From Glandiceps talaboti (Eukaryota; Hemichordata; Enteropneusta; Spengelidae): a stretch of DNA of 64,000 bases. The notes under the pieces are model-generated. The model did not search any database. It saw nothing but the letters and a program-made list of their open reading frames with translations, and was not told the DNA's origin. The stretch covers positions 21,831,723-21,895,722 of the forward strand of contig NC_135556.1 of assembly GCF_964340395.1 (NCBI RefSeq), read 5' to 3'. The first letter of the stretch is position 1; every line of letters starts with the position of its first letter. The translations under genes were made by a program, and so were the position numbers. Positions 13,611 to 25,111 of the stretch are shown one piece after another.

Positions 13611-16600
13611 GGAAAAGATTATCAAATATTACAGATGGCTCTCATATCGTGTCATGTAGTCCAATGGTTCAAGTATTTGGTAGTAAAGATTCGGACAACA
13701 ATAGGTTATTGTATATAACTTGCATGTTATATCGAGAGTGTATTATAAGATAACATTAGTACAAGTCGATCGAGTATTTGCTGTCATTATATCATTGTTT
13801 TTATTTATATAAAGCTTCTTTAGTTGTTTTTCTCCATTTAATAATCTATCTTACATGTGGAGATTGGCGAGATGTGATGAAATCACACTATAACCGTGGT
13901 ATGGATTAATGCGATGCTTTATTTGTTTGCTACCGTGTTCATTTCATCATCATCTGTGCGAACCGATCGAGTAATCGATCGGCCGGACGATTAGTCACGA
14001 CATATTGAAACACCCACAACTTAGGTTCACGTCCTAGATTCCGATGACATCTATTCAAGTGATCCAAAACATTTGTGAACCTTTTATTACAATAGGGGAA
14101 GGACTGGGGAATGGGGGGAACGCAGATTTTACGAATCGGTTCTCAGGGAACGGTCAGATTTTAGAAGATGGCAATAGAATGAGGGTCACATTTTACTTTG
14201 ACTCATTGTATTATGATCAAACTGTGAAGTATTTCTTGATTTTTCTTGATCACTGCAGCCACATGGTACAAATGCCAGATCCCACCACTGCCACCGTTGT
14301 ACCATAATGCCTGAACATGTCAGTGAAATCGCTGCTGACAACCATGCAGTGAATCAATTGTTAGCTGTTACAGTGTTATGAGCAGAGAGGTAGGTCTCAC
14401 AGGATCTGCGTGAAGGGGAAACTATGATAAGACTTTAAAGGATAATATGATAGAGCAAAGGTGTTTACCCCATTCCAGACAATGTTGGTAATGCGCCTAT
14501 CTATTCTTTGGGAGATTTGGCATTCAGCTTTGCTAATTAGATCCAGACAAGGTAATTGATTTATGCGGTGCCTTCATTCAAATTGATATTCACTGTGATG
14601 GTAGTAGTGGGAAGCAACCAACTTCAACTATTGATAAAGGAGGAAGTCGATAGAATAATTCATCTGACAGGTGGCATCAATCTTCGTGGAAGGAAGGTAA
14701 CATTTGATGAAAATCCATTTATTTCAGAACGAAGAGACAAAACAGAGAAAATTATAGTCAGAAATTTGCCTCTGTTGATAATTGAATAATTACTCAGACG
14801 TGCGCAGATATGAGAATAGTAGACATAAACATTGTTTGAACAGATAATAAGAGAAAAAATATTTTATATCAATCATAATAAGATGAACAACATATTGAAA
14901 GAGTTTGCCAATGAGTTGTAAGCTGCCTGTGTAAATATTGGGAAGCTTTTTCAAAGGGATATAAATAAAAGTTGACTTTTGAATAAAAAAAATAAGGTGG
15001 TTGCAAATATGGGATAGAGTCCTTAACATTGAGTTTGAGACTCATGACCCTTTTCACCTCTGACAGCATTTTAACCCACTCGTTTGTTAAATATTTGAAA
15101 GGGGTCATATTTTAGAAAAAGGAAATTGTGAGGTCGCTTTCAGAATCGGGGAGGATTACATTTTGTGCAACAGACAAGACTTGAGTCTCCTCCCGTCCCC
15201 CATCCCGGTAATTACTGAAGGCTCCCTTGAAGTTTGACTATTTTAATGTACTTAGCTGGGCGTCATCGACTATGACACTTTTGTTATTGCATATTGCAGT
15301 GGCTAAACCATCTGATGATCGCATGTCAAAGTGTGAAACTCTGACTTATGGCTGAAGACCTCCTAATTCTTGGTATTAAGTATTTTATGCTCTGCTACTA
15401 TATTGAGTTTGGCACTCTCCAGAGTCACCGTTATCATATATATAAACCTAACGTAGTGCAATATATCATCACACCCTGTGAATACATAGTTAGAATTCTA
15501 AGCATATCTTTTCGTTCATGTGTCAGTTCACATTGTATGTGCATCTTTTAGATTTTAGATTCTTCGTTTTTGTATTGGAAATTACCCCCAGCGATATTTA
15601 ATATATTATTCACACTAAGTAATTGACACGCTACACAATTCTACAGATTTCTATTCTAGCTTGGGATTTAATGATAGTGTTATCTATGCTTATTGTTTCA
15701 CGCTCGAGCTCGCTGTCACATCACTATGGAACTATTAACGCTTTCCTAGCCAACACTATCCATCCCAGAGTCATCCATGCAGGCCCGGCAATATATAGTA
15801 CATGTACCTCATGGCGCCAATGCATCTTACTACTTTCGAACGCAATAAAGTATAACAAGATTGTAAACCATAGTGGAATCAATAAGATCCATTAACTCTT
15901 CGTGTTCCATCTGAAAGGCTTGTATTGTACAGATATATTTTGTCTTAGGTGAGTACAAATATTTCAGACAGGGGCATGCAGTCCAAATTATTATTTCAGA
16001 TCGACAGCAAAGACTTTCAACGTATTTTGACAGCTTGCTGCCTAAATGACCATTGTAGCTTGGCACCTCGGCCCCTTTATTTCCTTATTCATTTCCATAT
16101 GTATGATAACAGTGGAATATTATGATCATGCGCATGTACAATATTTGTATTTTACGGTACTGCAATGTCGAGACAGTTATATTACTAAAACATTTGCCGT
16201 TTCGGACAAACATATTCAATAAATAACAGACGTCCACTGCGCGTGTCAATGTTGGTACCATGAACTGTTAGGCTATTTGCAACCGTGATTGCTGTATTTC
16301 GCTCACGAAAGTACAACGGCCTAATGGAATATCTGCAACGACTCATTCAAATGCCATAACTATGCTACACTGATAGTCGAGCGTCATCAGCATAGGGTTC
16401 TCTTATAGTTATTTGACTTCTTAGACGTATGACGTCGACCTTTGGCACATGAACAGTTTCATGAGCCTTACTCGGACACGAACTCGTTAATCAATGTTAA
16501 AAATTCAAAGTCACTAATGGTTAAACTCACATGCTGGGATAAAGACATCTCGATAACGTATATGAATCAATGTGGCAAATAGTGATAAATGAAAATAAAC

Positions 16601-18645
16601 ATAATAATACTATAAACTTTGAAATGCTTGTGTGTTATAACCTCAAAGTCTGTAAATCATTTGATCTACGAAGCTGATGAATATTTTGGGGTCATAAACA
16701 TATATATAGTTACGTAAGCAATTACATGTATTATATTATAGTGAACGACGTAGATTTCCTGAGTTTTTTTACCATTTCTGTAATTACGTGAAGTCATTAT
16801 AGTGATTTGAGGGAAACGCGAATTATCTATCCCATGGAACACTTTAGTTTTGCGCCTAGAAAAAAATATGCTATGAACTAATGACACTGAAAAAAATTCC
16901 ACATGTAGCTAGGGGAATTAGGATCGTTGGAATCGATTCTTACCGACTGAATCGATTTGTTGTTGTTGGGCGTTGAAAGCCAAAAACGTGAATTGATCGT
17001 ATTGATAATATGCCAGTCCACCAACTGCTGATGAGCAATCATGTCATTTGCAAAACTGTACGGAAAAACAGGAAACAATACGCGCCCATGTTTGATTATG
17101 CCCTTTGCATTCGTCAAAAAAGAAGATCAAGAGTGAATCTTCCTAAGGTTGTAAGCACTGCGACATTTCGTCAAATCACCTGCTATTGCTGCCCTGCCAT
17201 TCTCATGTTACCATTTACACCATGCCGACGATACTGGGCTAAATGCGCCATCATGAATAATGAATCATTTAATTTTGAATCTTCGCTTCTTCTTTTCTGT
17301 AAGCTTGCAATTCACCCGAGGCACTTTTTGAATATTACTTACCTTGATTATGGTCTTCATTTGAATCTGATTATTTGCATCCCGCTGTATACTTAATGCA
17401 TGAGCGCGAGGATCTTTTCGGAAAATACGAAATATCAAATTTCAATAATGAGAATGTGATCAGGAAGAGAGGCAAGCCAACGAGTACTAAGTGTACCTTG
17501 CTACTTTAAGCATTGTGATAGACATAGCTTCTTCGTGGTTTTGTCTGTCCTAAAAGGACGTCAAAGTCTTGTTATATGCATTGTATACACTTACTGGCGT
17601 ACTAATGAGTGAAGGGTTATTTACATAAAGAAATACGTGTAATATTTGGAATCTATGTTGGTACTGTCGCAAGTTGAGAAACACGTTGTATATTTTGATT
17701 TTAATTTTGACAACAAATATTGTGTTCCTCGTTGTCAGCATTACAAAGTATTATCCCTGGGTTCTATGATGCCTAATAAGAAAGCGAATACCGCTTGATT
17801 GCTCTATATATTATTCTTACAAGAACTGTCTTTCACCCAAAAAGATGAACATGTGAATGTGAGAGTATTAGTTTTATACTGGATGTAAACAATTTCATAG
17901 TGTGAATTTTCCGATTAATATTCATCCTCTCAGGATAAATAACCACTAATCTGATTAAGTCTGCCTGCAAACGTTAACATGTTATTTTATAGAAGTTCTG
18001 ACATTTTACTTCAGTAACATTATACATTTGAAGTGAGTCATCCTAGAGGGTCGGAAGATAAGTACAATCCTTACCCTTAGGCCTATATCAGAAATCGCCT
18101 TCCATTAAATATGCCTGCAACTCAGATTGTGAAAGATTTAGATAACGGTAGGAGCAATCAATTCTACAGAGTCCGTCATTTTAACGAATAATGACATCCT
18201 TACATAGAAGTCATCATTTTAATGTAACCCGATGTGAGGGAGGTGGAAACTTTGAACCTCAATATACACGTCATCATATGTCACAGTTGTGCCCATGTTA
18301 CGGACGAGATACAGCTGTATATGCCACGCTTTGTTTAACCTATAGATAAAACAAGAATATGGCTGATGAATTTATCAATAGCAGAAAATAAACACACAAT
18401 AGTGACAATGAAAGCTATTCACGACCATGCACATCTTTTATCAACATTGCTCATTCACCCACAACATGACGAGTTGCACTCAATAGCATTTTCCAACAAG
18501 GAAGGGTACTGCTGTAGCAAAAATAATGAAATTCAAAGTACACATAACATGAAAGTGTAGGTAGGTGACTGACAAGGAACATGATTGAAATCTATTTTGT
18601 TCTCAGCATTACACACAAACCATGGCACAATTATAGACCTTGTCA
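13611..18645. other. Gene-free stretch
   Basis: No gene recognised. The longest ORF is 128 codons (17010-17396, plus strand), with no domain and biased composition. A hairpin with arms CCGATCGA and TCGATCGG lies at 13963-13982. A CRE-like TGACGTCG occurs near 16431. No other repeat structure was seen by eye. Confidence 0.4.
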
Positions 18646-19130
18646 TTAATATATTTGGACACATGAATTGACGCATCCTTTGAGCTGTTCTGTTTTAGCT
18701 AGGATAGTGATAAATTGATGTATACAACCGTCACAAGCTAGAAGTACTGTTAACCAGACAATGTGTTGTTTCAGACGCACTAACTTCTGATCAGAAGGGC
18801 TTCGCGTTTGTGAGGACTCAACCCAAGAATGTACTCTATTAAAAGCAGAACACATCAAAGCATGCGTCAGTCTGAGTGTCTAGCCTACAAATGTTTCAAG
18901 ATACAAACTTCTTCAATGTATACTCCACAGCATCCTTATGCAATGTTATACATTCATGTGGTGTTTGCTTGAGACACACAAATGTCTCTTCAGATTGAGT
19001 AGATCGTTACCTAAAACCCTGCTGAGCACTTTCGACAAGAAGGGTTTCTGTCTCATGCACTCAAATGCCAAGTATTTATGCCATGAAGTGCCTACAGTTG
19101 GAAAAACTTGGATACAAGTGAAATGAAGAA
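18646..19130. repeat. Diverged dispersed repeat, copy A
   Basis: 18846-18995 aligns by eye with 23899-24050. Both carry, in order, AGAACA..TCAAA, GTCAGT.TGA, GATA.AA.CTTCTTCAA and CTTGAGACACAC. A second shared block (AATTGACGCATCC, then GTTAAC) lies at 18665-18760, before the first block in this copy but after it in the other. That order suggests a tandemly repeated unit of roughly 200-280 bp, sampled at different phases. Short ORFs occur on both strands, but none spans the unit in all copies. Confidence 0.5.
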
Positions 19131-21507
19131 AGAAATGTTTTTCCATACAGTATTGAAACCTTTTTCTGACAACCTATTAGCTTGAAAAAGTATGCACGGT
19201 CTATTGTCCATGTGATCGATTAAACTTTAACCTTCACGGTGTACTACTAAAAGATGCAATATAATGGTTCTGCCGAAAATGCACCTTAAGGCAGGTATAC
19301 TACAAGTCAAGATGTGTACCTTTTCTTCATTTGCATCTTTCTTTCGGGTTTTTGAATAATCGCTATAGGTTACTTGAAAAGTATTCCCAATGTCTCTTGT
19401 TCACAAAATACGTTCAAATACATGTAATTACTAACTTTGCAAGCTATCATTAACCTTAAAGATTTCATTATAGTTTCTCCTTTCTTTTCCTTACAAGATT
19501 TTACATCTCATCGTTTTCTGAACGTTTTTTTCCATTCTTAAGGAGCATGATGTTACAGTTACTGATGTAAGTAACAGCAAAGCAACCACTAATGCAAGCA
19601 ATGTTCAAAGTATTTGAGGCTACAGTGGACACAATTTGAAAAACAAATGTCCAAGTATCTGTATGCAAAATTACCGGATATTCTCTGTTCCTAATATGCG
19701 ATAACGTTGTGTTAAGCTTCATAATATCCCACGCAAGAAATTAATTTGGATATTTTGGGTTTTGTGTCAAAGCTATGACACTTAGGTATTCAAGGAAGTG
19801 TTTTTCTGAGACTAATACTATTCCATTTTAATTCACATAAAAGATTAACGAAGCGTTGCAGTGAGCCTGTCAAAGTGACGAGTTCTTGACCGGCGGTGTG
19901 CTAAGTGACATCCATTAGGAGGAAGTGTGTGACTACTTCGTACCTAGAGGTTTTTCTGACTGCTCAGTTTAGTCATCGAACCAAATAGATGTATTGTCTT
20001 GAGACATCGGTTTGATTTAAGATGTTGTTGCTATATGTTCATATTTGGTTATTTTGATTAGACTATATAGAGGTCGTGTAACACTAATCTTCGAAGCTTC
20101 AAAGCAATCTCTAAGCTATAATTTGAGTGCATTGTCATGAGATCAAGTGTAAACCTAAAGATTTTAACTCTTGAGAAGGCATGACTAATTATGAAATAAT
20201 TGATTTTCTTATTTTCAATAAATCCTGAAAGCCACTTCAAAACTGAAAAAAATGTTTTATTTAAAGTTTACTTATTTGATTAAACAAATAGCCCTATCAG
20301 CTTTGTGCTCCAATATGTAAATTAACGAAAAGTCAACAACTGCAGAAGTTGCAATGTCCATACTTGTGTTCTTCATGGATTAGGTGCATGGTTCATACCC
20401 AGATAAAAGTTGTATTAAAGTGTCGGGAAATGATTTAAAATGTCTAATTGTAGATCCCACGTTTATTCCCCCTAGACGTGATCAGTCGGTAGAGTTAAAA
20501 CTTGCTAGATAATTTCTGTAACTTCCTTGCGAAAGTATCATCATACCGTACGCTATGTACGTCAATACAATGTATGCTTCATCAAGCGGTATATAACACC
20601 TCGAGTATTCTGATACGTCGTAACCGTTATGCTGATTGTTGAACATGTGCGTACGTCGAGTAATAATAATGTCAACCAATCAAATCGGTACTGTCAAAAA
20701 CGTACGATGCTGCCTCCACACTTCAGGGCTTTCAGCCCATGACTTGTAACAGTTGAACAGTTTTTTTGAACTTTTTTTAGATCTCGCCAGGTTTTTGCCT
20801 ACATAAAAGAGCATGAATTGAACATCAATAACATTCGTAACTCATTACAGTGACATAATATTGATGATACTATTGAAACCTTCAACAATGATTCCTACAT
20901 TGTCGGAATATGCCGGTAATAATCCTTTTATGGTGTACGCTGGTTCTAATATATATAACATTTCATGATTCTAAAGGATCCATCACTTTGATTGACATCC
21001 GAACAAAACGTCAATAATACAATACGTTAGTTCACAGGGGTATGATTTCTGAACTTAAAGCCATAGTCTGAATATCTTACCTTCATATCAATACTTTCTT
21101 TTCAGAATGACGTATCAATCGCTTTGATAAGCGAGTGATAATGATCAATTCCATCTAACTTCCAATTCGGTCTCTGCTGTATTCTAAAAGAAACCTTTTA
21201 TCGTAAATATTGCGTGCAGAGCGCTTTCTGCATTATCAATGCAATCCAACCATTGGCCTCTGAAACACAGTATCTGTGAAAAGAAGAAAATCTATTCGCA
21301 CCTGTTAAGTAGACAATCCATATATTGAGCCTCAATTATCTATATCTCGATACTTACATGGTACGCCTCACGCTACCTAAAAGTTCTTGTATGTCTATCT
21401 TTTCATCTTGGAACTCAACGAAGACAGTCGCTTAGATGCATTTGTATATAACTTACAAGGGGGTCAATTATCCAGCTCTTACAATAAGAGGAAGTTAACA
21501 TAGCCAG
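19131..21507. other. Gene-free stretch
   Basis: No gene recognised, no ORF above 73 codons, and no repeat array was noticed. Confidence 0.4.
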
Positions 21508-21671
21508 AACGTCGTCTGAATCGAATCGACAAGAATCTTATAAACACTCTATATTTTATCGTCTCGAGTGACAAAACCCTCACCAAAATCGCAGAGACAG
21601 AACGTCGTCTGAGTCGACAAGAATCTTATAAACACTACTGTATTTTATCGTCTGGAGTGACAAAACCCTCA
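21508..21671. repeat. Tandem duplication, 93-bp period
   Basis: AACGTCGTCTGA starts at 21508 and again at 21601. About 70 bp following each start match, up to GTGACAAAACCCTCA, with a 5-base deletion and a few substitutions in the second copy. Confidence 0.9.
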
Positions 21672-22596
21672 ACGACATTGCTACATTATTGGCTCGATCT
21701 ACCTTGATACATGGTCCGCACCCAAATATAGATTAAAATGTAACAATTGTGTTCAAAGGTGTGCTACTTCAATGATGAAATGTTGCAATATTAGTACTAG
21801 TATTAATGATTTTGTCATCGGCGCCAGATGATAACATGTAGCAATGTTTATAGTAAGACTTCGGTCGAGACGCTCAACGGTTTGTTTCAGCTTATAGTGT
21901 CTAATAGTATTGAAAAACAGGATGAAACTTTCACAACACACTGTTCTTCTGTCGTCCTTGAAGGTTTTATCATATTCTTTTAACCTTAGCTTGTACGTCA
22001 GCATACCTAGACCTCTAAAGCTGTTGATTATTATTGTTTACTCAATATGAACTGATACTAATCGCATACATTTTGCACGTGATTGCCGAGGTCTGTCATA
22101 CAGGTTTATGACGTTGCATGATTTTAAAGTTTCTCAAGGGTTATTTCGGGGTTACTATAATCCAGGCCGAATCATGTCCTTACGTCGTAAAACCAACAAA
22201 ATGGAATTCTCGAAGAACGCAGAACTGTCACTCAAAAGGTCTATCAAATTACTCACAACAGATTCAACAGCAACCACTTATAACAGTTTGGGCATTGATA
22301 ATACATTCTTATCTTCGAAAATATGTGATTGATAACAAGTTATCTATTGGGGAAATTGTGATATCTATATTCATATTAAAATAATCTCCCTGAAGGCAAA
22401 CAGTTTATTGCCATTATCCCGAGAGACTTGATAATCATATAGATTATTAGCCTGCAATGAAATACCCAGGCACGCTAATTACTACTAAATTGAAGCATAT
22501 CTTCAATTAAGGTTTTGTAACAAAGAGTCAAATGTCAAAATATCTTCGCCATGTGCATCAGAGAATAAATCTAATTTCAAAGTATATATATTGGAT
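21672..22596. other. Gene-free stretch
   Basis: Overlapping ORFs of 74 and 88 codons at 22108-22384 (plus strand) share the same DNA in different frames and show no domain. Nothing else was recognised. Confidence 0.4.
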
Positions 22597-22770
22597 TGGA
22601 ATTGGAATTTATTCCACCAGAAGAGAAAAATATATACACAAACTTTGAAAGCAACGGATAGAACATTTCTGGTGAGGGCCATGGAAATAGTTCGTAGGAA
22701 CTAATCAATGGCCATGGACCGTACATGTAGATAATAAATACAAATTTGGGCTGGTACGAGTTTCACAATA
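22597..22770 (-). mobile_element. Probable LINE 3'-end fragment
   Basis: Read on the minus strand, the segment ends in GGTGGAATAAATTCCAATTC followed by more ATTCCA-type short repeats. That arrangement, a unique 3' UTR with AATAAA then a short tandem tail, is typical of CR1/L2-like non-LTR retrotransposons. Upstream in the same orientation is an inverted pair, CCATGGCC and GGCCATGG (22676-22715). No reverse-transcriptase reading frame is preserved, so it would be a 5'-truncated copy. An unrelated simple repeat is the alternative. Confidence 0.4.
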
Positions 22771-22974
22771 ACAACAAAAATACAATTCTTAGTAAATAGA
22801 GAGAAGTGTTGGTGGCAAAATTAAATGGAAGCTTATAAACATAACGGAAAAAAATATAAATTTCCATATCAATTTTACACATCTTGTGGAACCTGATATA
22901 AAATGTATAAATTTTGTCGTTAACACATACATGTAGAGTTCATGAATTGCGACTCTTAATCAGAACTACTGGCC

Positions 22975-23220
22975 TTGCTAGGCTGCAATACTATGCAATT
23001 TGCCTTAAATTCGTGCGGGAATATTAGATGGAAAGAGGTCATTTTGTCCAGCAATACATGTCTGAAACTGCCAACTACTATCTTAGTGTGTACAAATGGC
23101 CTGTCCAATATTTTGTCGCCTCCTAAAGGGTTCTGTCTAAATTATTTTTACCGACTGCAGGAAGGTGATATCATCAATGTCTCCACTGGCCTTCTTTTAG
23201 GAGGTGAAGGCGAGAACTAA
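22975..23220 (+). other. Unclassified 81-codon ORF
   Basis: An open frame with no recognised domain. It contains an inverted pair, CCTCCTAAA at 23119 and TTTAGGAGG near 23196, which could form a stem with a ~70 bp loop. It is probably non-coding. Confidence 0.15.
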
Positions 23221-23639
23221 TATATGCATGTTTGAGTCGGAACTCTTTGACGAATCTAGTTAACAATACATTTCATGCGAAGCAAATATGTAGAGGCGAG
23301 GATCGTGTGACAAAGTGTGAAAATATGTACAAGTTGTGTCATTCAGTTAGCCTAGTCGACCTTTGGTATTTTATTAAGACACATGATATAGGTATATGTA
23401 TAGGATATAAGGACGGAAAGGTGTCGTTATAGAATTAGTATAGTACCGAGAAACAAGATCCTGAAAGCACTCATAAGGTGGTGATAATTTATGCTCCTTG
23501 AGCTACTTTATATGAATGATATACACTGAAATATGTCAGATGTAACTTTGATGAGTTGGTTAAGGAGTATTAACTTGCCTTTGGTAACTTACTTACAACC
23601 ATTCGCCTTATTTTGAGTTGAGGTTCCGGTGAAACCACG

Positions 23640-24240
23640 GTAGATGACTGGTCTGTTTACCAGTCTGGGAAAATCCATCCAGGCACTTTCTTTTCATTTG
23701 TAGTGTAACCATTGCGTCTTTCAAAATATGATATCTTGGCATGTTGAAATTTGAGACACACAAAGTTGTGGTCCAAAATGCTTATCATTTGAGGGATTAT
23801 GCAACTCTTTAGCCCCAGTAGATTGACTGAACCAGTTCGACCACAACTGTGATGTTTGAAACTTTTTAGGATTCGACAGGACAAGTGACTCTCAAACAGA
23901 ACAAGTCAAATCATTAGTCAGTTTGACTCAACGGAAGACACAGTTGTGGCGACACATGTTTTCAGATATAACCTTCTTCAAAGCATTCCGCCTTTGATAT
24001 ACAATCATCATACACTTGCAAGTGGTGCTTGAGACACACCAACGTTTGGTCTATCCACTCAAATTGACGCATCCTTTTATTTTCTCTGTTTAAGAGTGTA
24101 CATTGGACAACCTTTTTTCAGTGCCAAAATTACAATATGGTCACAGATACAATTAAAAGCTGTTAACCTAATCAGAACGTAGCCTGGTCATACGAAAGCC
24201 TTACTCAAATTGTTGTTACATTGTCTATCCATGAGCTACC
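23640..24240. repeat. Diverged dispersed repeat, copy B
   Basis: The segment 23899-24050 matches copy A at 18846-18995. The CTTGAGACACAC core occurs here at about 24028 and in variant form at about 23750 (TTTGAGACACACAAA). The AATTGACGCATCC and GTTAAC block follows at 24063-24165. The match is interrupted by many indels, so the family is old. Minus-strand ORFs such as 23657-23884 overlap it but are not shared between copies. Confidence 0.5.
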
Positions 24241-24380
24241 ATTACCTTAGCATATTATCGCCACATCATGTGTAATGTAACAACGTATATTATTGGGACA
24301 TGTAATTTAATTGAAATGATTCACATGCAACAATTGCACTTGAACCAGACAATAAGAAATAACAATAATGTTAGTAAGTT

Positions 24381-25104
24381 CACAGGGTTAAACGAGCATG
24401 TAATTGATTAAGTAATCGATTTATTGATTTATTTATTATTTGGTTGAATGATTGCTCCATTGAATTATTAATTATGTGGTGATATACAACATTTATCTTC
24501 TTTTCCTGGCTACCTTTCTCTCATTCAGCTGTATATAATTCTCTCTTTATTGACTAAATAAAGGTATCTTGTCCATTCTTCTCCTCTTATCTAAATTAAA
24601 ACACCCCTAAGTTCATAATTGGCGAAAATTTACTTTATGTGTTATATTTTGGAGATTATCACACCAGAGAAAGTCAATCATGCACACTGACATAAAAGAG
24701 AGTCCCTTTTATACTAATTAATGCATGAATGAGTGAGTGTGATAATCTCCCAGAAGATAAGAGATAAACCAAAGTGTTAATGTAATTGATCTCTTGCCAA
24801 TTATAAAATTAGGAGTGTTTTAATTTAGATGTAAGGATAAGAATGGACAAGATGTCTTTATTTTAGTCAATAAAGAGAGAATAATATACAGCTGAAGGAG
24901 AGAAAAGTAGCCAAGGAAAGAAAAAAAACAGTTTTATATCACCACGAAGGTCAATGAGTCAATTGATCAATATCACACACAAAATACGTTTTATTTCAGC
25001 ACAAAAAATTCATCATTTCAATCGACCAATCATTCAACCAAATAATTGACCAATCTATAAATCGATCGATCAATCAATCAGTTACATGCTCGCTGGACCC
25101 TGTG
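24381..25104. mobile_element. Palindromic MITE, copy 2 (724 bp)
   Basis: The element starts CACAGGGTTAAACGAGCATG and ends with the inverted counterpart GCTCGCTGGACCCTGTG. Near-duplicated flanks are GTAAGTT (24374-24380) and GTAAATT (25105-25111). Both arms are long. The left arm motifs GGCTACCTTTCTCTC, AATTCTCTCTTTATTGAC and TTGTCCATTC recur inverted in the right arm as GAATGGACAA, GTCAATAAAGAGAGAAT and GAGAGAAAAGTAGCC. The arms meet at 24640-24760, where GAGATTATCACAC faces GTGTGATAATCTC. The whole element is thus an almost complete fold-back. It has no ORF. It is the fuller relative of the copy at 182-643. Confidence 0.85.
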
Positions 25105-25111
25105 GTAAATT

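Noticed and set aside
17010-17396. 128-codon plus-strand ORF with many Cys and Arg
   Set aside because: No recognisable domain, biased composition and no supporting neighbour. Likely chance.
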